From an uncultured Kroppenstedtia sp. (GTDB taxonomy: Bacteria; Bacillota; Bacilli; Thermoactinomycetales; DSM-45169): 5,865 nt of DNA. Numbering within the stretch: the stretch's first letter is position 1; every line of letters starts with the position of its first letter. The stretch is from the NCBI GenBank assembly GCA_959600065.1, contig CAUGKZ010000125.1, positions 1 to 5,865 of the forward strand. Direction: 5' to 3'. The translations under genes and the position numbers were made by a program. Shown here one piece after another: positions 1-4,356 of this stretch. The notes beneath the pieces are model-generated. The model was given only the letters and a program-made list of their open reading frames with translations, did no database searches and was not told where the DNA came from.

Positions 1-113
1 TTCCTTATCACATTGATGAACAGGTGGCCATCTACAAGCTGGAATCCCTTGGTGTAGCGATTGACGATATGACAGATGAACAGAAAGAGTATCTCAACAG
101 TTGGCTGGTGTAA
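1..113 (+). CDS. ahcY: S-adenosylhomocysteine hydrolase, C-terminal fragment (5' end outside window)
   Basis: Only the last 36 codons are present, read in frame from base 3 to the TAA at 111-113. The tail contains IDEQVAIYKLESLGVAIDD followed by MTDEQKEYLNSW and ends in LV. This matches the conserved C-terminus of adenosylhomocysteinase, where a helix of the type 'ID..VA..KLE.+GV.ID.LT.EQ..YL.SW' supplies residues that reach the NAD-binding site of the neighbouring subunit. The enzyme is cytosolic and splits S-adenosylhomocysteine into homocysteine and adenosine, relieving product inhibition of methyltransferases. The catalytic core lies upstream of the window, so the call rests on this tail alone. 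A terminator follows 28 bases after the stop, so the gene is probably the end of its own transcription unit and not part of the dcw operon. Confidence 0.85.
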   Translation, partial: PYHIDEQVAIYKLESLGVAIDDMTDEQKEYLNSWLV

Positions 114-141
114 GCTTTATTCCACCAAAAGAATAAAATGT

Positions 142-172
142 AAAAATCCTGCACTCGGTGCAGGATTTTTTT
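142..172 (+). terminator. Rho-independent terminator after ahcY
   Basis: A perfect inverted repeat pairs AAAAATCCTGCAC (142-154) with GTGCAGGATTTTT (158-170) around a TCG loop, and the run of T continues to 172. The GC-rich stem core with a directly following T tract is a textbook intrinsic terminator. It separates the upstream hydrolase gene from the mraZ promoter, whose -10 element starts only 13 bases beyond the T tract. Confidence 0.93.
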
Positions 173-181
173 GTTTGGCTG

Positions 182-190
182 TGGTATAAT
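182..190 (+). promoter_or_regulatory. Extended -10 SigA-type promoter for the mraZ operon
   Basis: TGGTATAAT at 182-190 is a perfect -10 hexamer (TATAAT, 185-190) preceded by the TGn extension. No good -35 hexamer lies 16-18 bases upstream; that region is the descending arm and T tract of the preceding terminator. The extended -10 would compensate. Transcription should start near 195-198, giving a leader of about 55-60 bases. This is the only strong promoter seen before mraZ, so it probably drives mraZ, rsmH, ftsL and pbpB. Confidence 0.8.
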
Positions 191-197
191 TTACATT

Positions 198-245
198 GTG
201 GTGGAAAGTGGTAGGAAGTGGGGAATAAGGGGGAGTGAAGGGGGG
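198..245 (+). promoter_or_regulatory. MraZ-type operator: GTGG boxes at 10-bp spacing
   Basis: GTGG occurs at 198-201, 208-211 and 218-221, exactly one helical turn apart. Degenerate copies continue the phase at 228 (AGGG) and 238 (AAGG). MraZ proteins form ring-like oligomers and bind short G-rich boxes repeated at about 10 bp in front of their own gene (TGGG boxes in E. coli, related boxes in Bacillus and mycoplasmas). The array begins at the predicted transcription start and runs to the ribosome binding site, which is where an autorepressor would block initiation. The repeats and spacing are seen directly; binding by MraZ is inferred from family knowledge. Confidence 0.72.
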
Positions 246-253
246 TAGGTGGT

Positions 254-691
254 GTGTTCATGGGTGAATATCGTCACAGTGTGGACGATAAAGGTCGTCT
301 GATCGTCCCGTCCAAATTCCGGGAAGATCTGGGGGAGACCTTTGTCATCACCCGTGGACTGGACCACTGCCTGTTTGTTTATCCCATGCCGGAGTGGAAG
401 CAGTTGGAACAAAAACTGAAATCGCTCCCGTTCACAAAAGCCGACGCCCGCGCATTCACCCGTTTTTTCTTTTCGGGTGCGATCGTAGCGGAGTTGGACA
501 AGCAGGGCCGGGTTAACCTTCCGGGAAACCTGCGGGAATTTGCGAAGCTGGTAAAGGATTGTGTCGTCATCGGTGTTTCCAGTCGGGTGGAAATATGGAG
601 TAAAGAAGCGTGGTCATCCTACTATGAGACTTCCCAGGATTCATTCAACGAAATTGCAGAAAAATTGGTGGACTTGGATTTGAATCTGTAG
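254..691 (+). CDS. mraZ: Transcriptional regulator MraZ
   Basis: A 145-residue protein, close to the usual Bacillales length, with the tandem SpoVT/AbrB-like architecture of MraZ. The first half opens [15 protein letters not shown] (DKGR at 12-15, then IVPSKFRE); the second repeats the motif as [10 protein letters not shown] (81-90). [12 protein letters not shown] (65-76) links the halves. MraZ binds DNA in the nucleoid and represses the dcw cluster from its own promoter. GTG at 254 is chosen because the resulting MFMGEY start matches B. subtilis MraZ and the AAGGGGGG Shine-Dalgarno (238-245) is 8 bases away. ATG at 260 is an alternative, with AGGTGG (247-252) 7 bases upstream. It is the first gene of the unit, 23 bases before rsmH, and its product probably recognises the GTGG boxes just upstream. 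Confidence 0.97.
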   Translation: MFMGEYRHSVDDKGRLIVPSKFREDLGETFVITRGLDHCLFVYPMPEWKQLEQKLKSLPFTKADARAFTRFFFSGAIVAELDKQGRVNLPGNLREFAKLVKDCVVIGVSSRVEIWSKEAWSSYYETSQDSFNEIAEKLVDLDLNL

Positions 692-714
692 GTCGATGGA
701 AAGGTTGAAGCCGT

Positions 715-1668
715 TTGTTTCGACATGAAACTGTAATGAGAGAAGAAGCAGTGGAAGGCTTGTTGGTCCGTCCCGGTGGCATCTATGTCGATTGCACATT
801 GGGTGGTGCCGGGCACAGTTTATTGATAGCGGAGCGCTTGGGCAAAGAGGGGATCCTGATCGGGTTGGACCAGGATGACCAAGCCTTGCAGGCCGCCTCC
901 GATCGGCTAAAAGGTGTCGACTGTCAGGTTCACCTGATGAAGAGTAACTTTCGCCGCTTGGAAAAAGTGTTGGAGCGGTTGGATCTGGAGCGAGTGGATG
1001 GAGTCCTGTTCGATATCGGGGTTTCCTCACCGCAACTGGATGAAGGGGAGCGAGGATTCAGTTACCAGTATGATGCTCCACTAGATATGCGGATGGACCC
1101 CGATGGAGAGTTGACCGCCCGCGACGTGGTGAACACTTGGTCTGAAGAGGAGATTGCGCAGATTCTGTTTCGCTATGGGGAGGAGAAGTTTTCCAGGAGA
1201 ATTGCGCGCAAAATAGTGGAAACCCGTTCTCAGCGTCCCATCGAAACCACCGCAGAGTTGGCTACGGTAGTCAAGGAGGGGATTCCGGCGCCGGCGAGAC
1301 GAAAGGGTCCCCATCCCGCCCGCCGCAGTTTTCAAGCGATTCGGATTGCAGTCAACGATGAATTAAATGCTTTGGAAGAGGGACTGGAGCAGGCCGTCCG
1401 CTATCTGAACCCTGGTGGTCGAGTGAGCGTCATTACCTTCCATTCCCTGGAGGATCGGATCTGCAAGCGTTTTTTTCAAGAAAAAGCGAAGGGGTGCATT
1501 TGCCCACCTGATTTCCCCATCTGTACTTGCGGGAAAACTCCGGAACTCCGCATTATCACAAAGAAATCTTTGCAACCGTCGGCGGCGGAAACCGGGCGAA
1601 ATCCCCGGGCACGGTCCGCCCGGTTGCGTATTGCGGAAAAGTGTGAGGAGGGTCAAAGAGAGAGATGA
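715..1668 (+). CDS. rsmH: 16S rRNA (cytosine(1402)-N(4))-methyltransferase RsmH
   Basis: A 317-residue cytosolic enzyme (formerly MraW) that uses S-adenosylmethionine to N4-methylate C1402 in the ribosomal P site. Family motifs appear in order: the SAM loop DCTLGGAGHS (26-35), LDQDD (51-55), VDGVLFDIGVSSPQLD (94-109), RGFSY (113-117), LDMRMD (123-128), FQAIRIAVNDEL (206-217), VITFHSLEDR (239-248) and the C-terminal ARSARLRIAEK (299-309). A Cys-rich insert follows FHSLEDR, with cysteines at 261, 263, 270 and 272. The TTG start at 715 gives MFRHETV, aligning with MFQHKTV of B. subtilis; GGAAAGG (698-704) lies 10 bases upstream. The next in-frame ATG (736) would remove the conserved first residues. 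The stop overlaps the ftsL start as ATGA, suggesting translational coupling. Confidence 0.97.
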   Translation: MFRHETVMREEAVEGLLVRPGGIYVDCTLGGAGHSLLIAERLGKEGILIGLDQDDQALQAASDRLKGVDCQVHLMKSNFRRLEKVLERLDLERVDGVLFDIGVSSPQLDEGERGFSYQYDAPLDMRMDPDGELTARDVVNTWSEEEIAQILFRYGEEKFSRRIARKIVETRSQRPIETTAELATVVKEGIPAPARRKGPHPARRSFQAIRIAVNDELNALEEGLEQAVRYLNPGGRVSVITFHSLEDRICKRFFQEKAKGCICPPDFPICTCGKTPELRIITKKSLQPSAAETGRNPRARSARLRIAEKCEEGQRER

Positions 1669-2066
1669 AAGATTACCGGGGAAACACTTCGGTTGCGTAC
1701 CAAATGGAACCCCAACCGAAACAGGCGACACAGACAAAAAGACAGCCGCAAGTAGGGTTTCCAGCAGGTGAAAAATTGTTGTATCTGGCCAGCCTGATTC
1801 TCTGTGTTGCTCTCGCTTCCGGTGTGCTGTCCCAATATGCCAAGGCGGCGGAAGTCAATCTGAAATTGCAACAGGTGGAGCGTCAGGCTGCCGCGGTGGA
1901 AGAAGAGAACGACGCCCATCGGGAAAGGATCCACGCACTGAAGAGCGGGGAGCGGATTCGCCAGTTCGCGGAAGAGAACGGCATGGTCCGGATGGAAAAA
2001 CAGTCCCCCGGCAAAACACAAACAGATAAACAGAAGAATCCAGCTCGCGACGACGAACGGGGTTGA
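1665..2066 (+). CDS. ftsL: Cell division protein FtsL
   Basis: A 133-residue bitopic membrane protein. Residues 1-36 form a polar, Gln/Lys/Thr-rich cytoplasmic tail. Residues 37-57 (KLLYLASLILCVALASGVLSQ region) are one transmembrane helix. Residues 60-95 are an amphipathic coiled coil, followed by SGERIRQFAEENGMV (94-108), the signature that ends the coiled coil in FtsL/DivIC-type proteins. FtsL pairs with DivIC and DivIB outside the membrane and activates the septal PBP. Sequence conservation is low in this family, so position between rsmH and pbpB carries much of the call. The ATG overlaps the rsmH stop by four bases; GGAGGG (1647-1652) sits 12 bases upstream, slightly far, consistent with coupled translation. 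The last 20 residues are charged and probably disordered. Confidence 0.92.
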   Translation: MKDYRGNTSVAYQMEPQPKQATQTKRQPQVGFPAGEKLLYLASLILCVALASGVLSQYAKAAEVNLKLQQVERQAAAVEEENDAHRERIHALKSGERIRQFAEENGMVRMEKQSPGKTQTDKQKNPARDDERG

Positions 2067-2070
2067 CGCG

Positions 2071-4200
2071 ATGAATCACGAAAAGAAAAAAAGCAAGATG
2101 AGATCACTGCTGGTGGGGTTGGGGATTACTCTGATGTTGTCGGCGGTGATCTTTCGATTGCTTTGGATTCAGACCGTCAGTGCTTCCTTCCTTCGGGAAC
2201 AGGCACAAAAAACATGGGAGAAAAAAGAGGCCATCCAGCCAAACCGGGGCAGTATTTTAGACCGGACCGGTGAAGTCAGCTTGGCTGAAAGCGTGGATCA
2301 GTACGTGATTGCAGCAGATCTCAGCCAGGTGAAAAAACCGCGGAAAACTGCCCGTAAATTGGCGACAGTGATGGAGGGCTATTCCGAAGAGGAGCTTTAT
2401 CAACGTTTGACCCAGAAAGGTGTCAGACAGGTGGAGCTGAAACGGAAAGGGAATTTCAAAGTTTCCAGGGAAGTCAGGGATCGGATCATCGCCCTCGGGC
2501 TGGATGGGATTTATCCCATCCAAACCACGGGCAGACAATACCCGCAAGGGAAATTGGCCGCTCAGGTGTTGGGATTTCTCAATGTGGAAGGAAAACCGGG
2601 GGGCGGGTTGGAGCAACAGTATGATTCCATCCTGAAGGGCCACCCCGGCAAGCTCCGTTTTGAAAAAGATGCGAAGGGGAACCCCGTCCCGAACGCCTCT
2701 GAGGATTATCAACCGCCAGACCACGGAAAGAACCTCGTCCTTACCCTGGATGCTGAGATCCAGTACACCGTGGAGAAATCCCTGGATGAAATCATGGATA
2801 AATACGGGGCCAAGGGGGCGACGGCGATGGTGGCCGACCCGAACAGTGGCGAGCTGCTGGCGATGGCCTCCCGACCCACTTTCAACCCCAACGAATTTGA
2901 TCGGACCTTAGATAAAAACAACTCTATCAATCGGGCCGTCAGCACGCAGTACGAACCGGGTTCCACCTTTAAGATCGTCACCTTGGCTGCCGCTGTGGAA
3001 GAGGGGAAATTTCGAGCCGAGGACCGCTTCCAATCGGGAAGCATCCAAGTGGCGGGACAGACGATCCGGGATTGGAATGACAGCGGTTGGGGAGAGATCT
3101 CCTATGCTCGGGGAATCCACCTTTCCAGCAATGTGGCATTTGTCCATCTCGGCGAGAAATTGGGGTCGGATCGATTGATACGTTATATCGATCGCTTTGG
3201 TTTCGGAAAAATTACCGATGCCCATGGGCGAAAGACAGGCCTTGATCTTCCAGGAGAAGAGGCGGGCTACTATTTTGGTCACAGTCCTCTCCACGGGACA
3301 GAACTGGCGACCACCGCCTTTGGCCAAGGGATTGCGGTCACCCCGATCCAGCAGGTGATGGCGGTGTCAGCCGTTGCCAACGGAGGCACTTTATATCGTC
3401 CTTATCTGGTGAAAGAGATCCGAGATCCCCGGACAGGCAAAACGGTGAAAAAACATCAACCTTATCCTGTTCGCAAGGAAGTGGTCTCCCGGCAGACCGC
3501 CGATACGGTGAGGAATCTACTCCGGGGGGTGGTAACGGAGGGAACCGGCCGCCAGGCGGAAGTGGAAGGGTATTCTGTGGCAGGGAAAACCGGTACCGCC
3601 CAGAAGCCGAGGGAAGGTGGGAGAGGTTATGCCTCAGGCAGATATATTGTCTCATTCATCGGGTTCGCCCCGGCGGAAAAACCTGAGGTGGTGGTTTATG
3701 TCGCGGTCGATGAGCCAGCTCGCTCGGCCCATGGAGGGACTGTGGCGGCTCCTGCTGCGGGTCGGATCATCGGGGAATCCCTCCGTCAACTGGGGGTTCC
3801 AAAAGCTAAGTCCTCCTCATCTTCACGGGAGTCTGCATCGAAGCGAAGTGCGGCGGATTGGACTGATGATCCAGTGAACCAGGTGAAGAAAAAACTGAAA
3901 AAGACCGGCGTGAAAGTCCGTGTCCTCGGTAGCGGGGAGCGTGTGATTAATCAATCCCCGACACCGGGGGAGAGTTTGTCCGGGAACACGGTTCTGTTAC
4001 TGACGGAATCTCCGCAAGCTCTGGAAATGCCGGACCTGACTGGACGCCCCCTGAGAGAGGCGATGGAGTGGTGTCGATTGTTAGAGCTGAAACCGGAGAT
4101 TCACGGAGAAGGCTTTGTAGCCCGGCAGTCGATCTCTCCTGGTGCCCCGATCATGGAACAGTCTACAATCCGCTTGGAACTGAACCCGGACAGCGGATAA
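2071..4200 (+). CDS. pbpB: Penicillin-binding protein 2B (septal class B transpeptidase, FtsI-type) with C-terminal PASTA repeats
   Basis: A 709-residue class B PBP, close to the 716 of B. subtilis PBP2B. A short basic cytoplasmic start (KKKSKMR) leads to a membrane anchor at about 12-34. The PBP dimerisation domain follows (about 55-215, RGSILDR at 59-65). The transpeptidase domain (about 245-575) has all three penicilloyl-serine motifs: S298-TF-K301 (nucleophile Ser298), SSN at 352-354, and K506-T-G508. A Ser-rich linker (581-592) joins two PASTA-like repeats at about 598-647 and 650-706; the second opens MPDLTG, the first lacks that motif. The enzyme cross-links septal peptidoglycan on the outer face of the membrane with FtsL, DivIB and DivIC. 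It starts 4 bases after the ftsL stop with a weak ACGGGG Shine-Dalgarno (2057-2062), suggesting coupling. A terminator begins within its stop codon. Confidence 0.95.
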   Translation: MNHEKKKSKMRSLLVGLGITLMLSAVIFRLLWIQTVSASFLREQAQKTWEKKEAIQPNRGSILDRTGEVSLAESVDQYVIAADLSQVKKPRKTARKLATVMEGYSEEELYQRLTQKGVRQVELKRKGNFKVSREVRDRIIALGLDGIYPIQTTGRQYPQGKLAAQVLGFLNVEGKPGGGLEQQYDSILKGHPGKLRFEKDAKGNPVPNASEDYQPPDHGKNLVLTLDAEIQYTVEKSLDEIMDKYGAKGATAMVADPNSGELLAMASRPTFNPNEFDRTLDKNNSINRAVSTQYEPGSTFKIVTLAAAVEEGKFRAEDRFQSGSIQVAGQTIRDWNDSGWGEISYARGIHLSSNVAFVHLGEKLGSDRLIRYIDRFGFGKITDAHGRKTGLDLPGEEAGYYFGHSPLHGTELATTAFGQGIAVTPIQQVMAVSAVANGGTLYRPYLVKEIRDPRTGKTVKKHQPYPVRKEVVSRQTADTVRNLLRGVVTEGTGRQAEVEGYSVAGKTGTAQKPREGGRGYASGRYIVSFIGFAPAEKPEVVVYVAVDEPARSAHGGTVAAPAAGRIIGESLRQLGVPKAKSSSSSRESASKRSAADWTDDPVNQVKKKLKKTGVKVRVLGSGERVINQSPTPGESLSGNTVLLLTESPQALEMPDLTGRPLREAMEWCRLLELKPEIHGEGFVARQSISPGAPIMEQSTIRLELNPDSG

Positions 4201-4242
4201 AACCCAAAGCCCTTCCACCTGGGGGGCCTTGGGTTTTATTTT
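4199..4242 (+). terminator. Rho-independent terminator after pbpB, overlapping its stop codon
   Basis: AAAACCCAAAGCCC (4199-4212) pairs with GGGCCTTGGGTTTT (4224-4237) with a single A-C mismatch (4208/4228). The stem can extend weakly into the 11-base loop. TTTTATTTT (4234-4242) follows. The stem starts on the last two bases of the pbpB TAA. This is a strong intrinsic terminator placed inside the conserved dcw gene order, and it implies that spoVD is largely transcribed separately. Confidence 0.87.
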
Positions 4243-4259
4243 GGTATCAGTATCAGTGG

Positions 4260-4269
4260 ATGGACAATC
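4260..4269 (+). promoter_or_regulatory. Candidate SpoIIID binding site 1 upstream of spoVD
   Basis: ATGGACAATC matches the SpoIIID consensus WWRRACARNY at every position. SpoIIID is the mother-cell regulator that, in B. subtilis, binds two sites at the spoVD promoter and represses SigE-driven transcription. Here the site lies about 90 bases before the spoVD start. The match is seen directly; occupancy is inferred. Confidence 0.5.
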
Positions 4270-4289
4270 CAGGTTTTGATTTTTGAGGG

Positions 4290-4318
4290 GTATAACCCAC
4301 CTTTCCGTGAAATATGGT
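4290..4318 (+). promoter_or_regulatory. Weak SigE-like promoter candidate for spoVD
   Basis: GTATAAC (4290-4296) and AATATGGT (4311-4318) are 14 bases apart, the SigE spacing, and share the core ATA of each element with the consensus as I recall it (-35 KMATATT, -10 CATACAHT). Both are poor overall, about half the positions. Transcription would begin near 4325. It is offered because a terminator precedes it and spoVD is a SigE gene in B. subtilis. I saw no better candidate in 4243-4356, nor a convincing SigA promoter. Confidence 0.25.
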
Positions 4319-4344
4319 TGTCTTATAGAACCTGTCTCACGGAA
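4303..4344 (+). repeat. Inverted repeat whose right arm covers the spoVD ribosome binding site
   Basis: TTCCGTGA (4303-4310) is the exact reverse complement of TCACGGAA (4337-4344), with 26 bases between. Allowing one bulged T, the left arm extends as CC (4301-4302) to pair with GG (4345-4346). The right arm includes most of the GGAAGGAG Shine-Dalgarno (4341-4348), so in a transcript starting upstream of 4303 the hairpin would mask it. The long loop and missing T tract argue against a terminator. It could also be a dyad-type protein site. Confidence 0.55.
4316..4325 (-). promoter_or_regulatory. Candidate SpoIIID binding site 2 upstream of spoVD
   Basis: On the minus strand this reads TAAGACAACC, again a full match to WWRRACARNY. 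It overlaps the end of the candidate SigE -10 and the predicted start point, where binding would block the polymerase. Together with the site at 4260-4269 it reproduces the two-site arrangement reported for B. subtilis spoVD. Confidence 0.5.
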
Positions 4345-4356
4345 GGAGTGTACCCA

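Noticed and set aside
171..176. TTGTTT as a -35 element for the mraZ promoter
   Set aside because: It is only 8 bases from the -10 hexamer, far from the required 16-18.
641..1030. Minus-strand open frame of 129 codons opposite the mraZ end and rsmH start
   Set aside because: It overlaps two confidently assigned genes, looks Pro/Ser/Arg-rich as shadow frames do, and has no supporting ribosome binding site or homology.
4245..4256. TATCAG tandem duplication after the pbpB terminator
   Set aside because: Only two 6-base copies; too short to assign a function and plausible by chance.
4068..4286. Plus-strand open frame of 72 codons running from the pbpB end into the gap
   Set aside because: It crosses the pbpB terminator, lies in another frame of the last PASTA repeat, and has no recognisable protein features.
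4291..4296. TATAAC as a SigA -10 for spoVD
   Set aside because: No acceptable -35 lies 16-18 bases upstream (the region reads TCCAGG) and there is no TGn extension.
4348..4350. In-frame GTG as an upstream start of spoVD
   Set aside because: It lies within the GGAAGGAG Shine-Dalgarno, leaving no spacing. TTG at 4357 is correctly spaced and aligns exactly with the B. subtilis SpoVD N-terminus.
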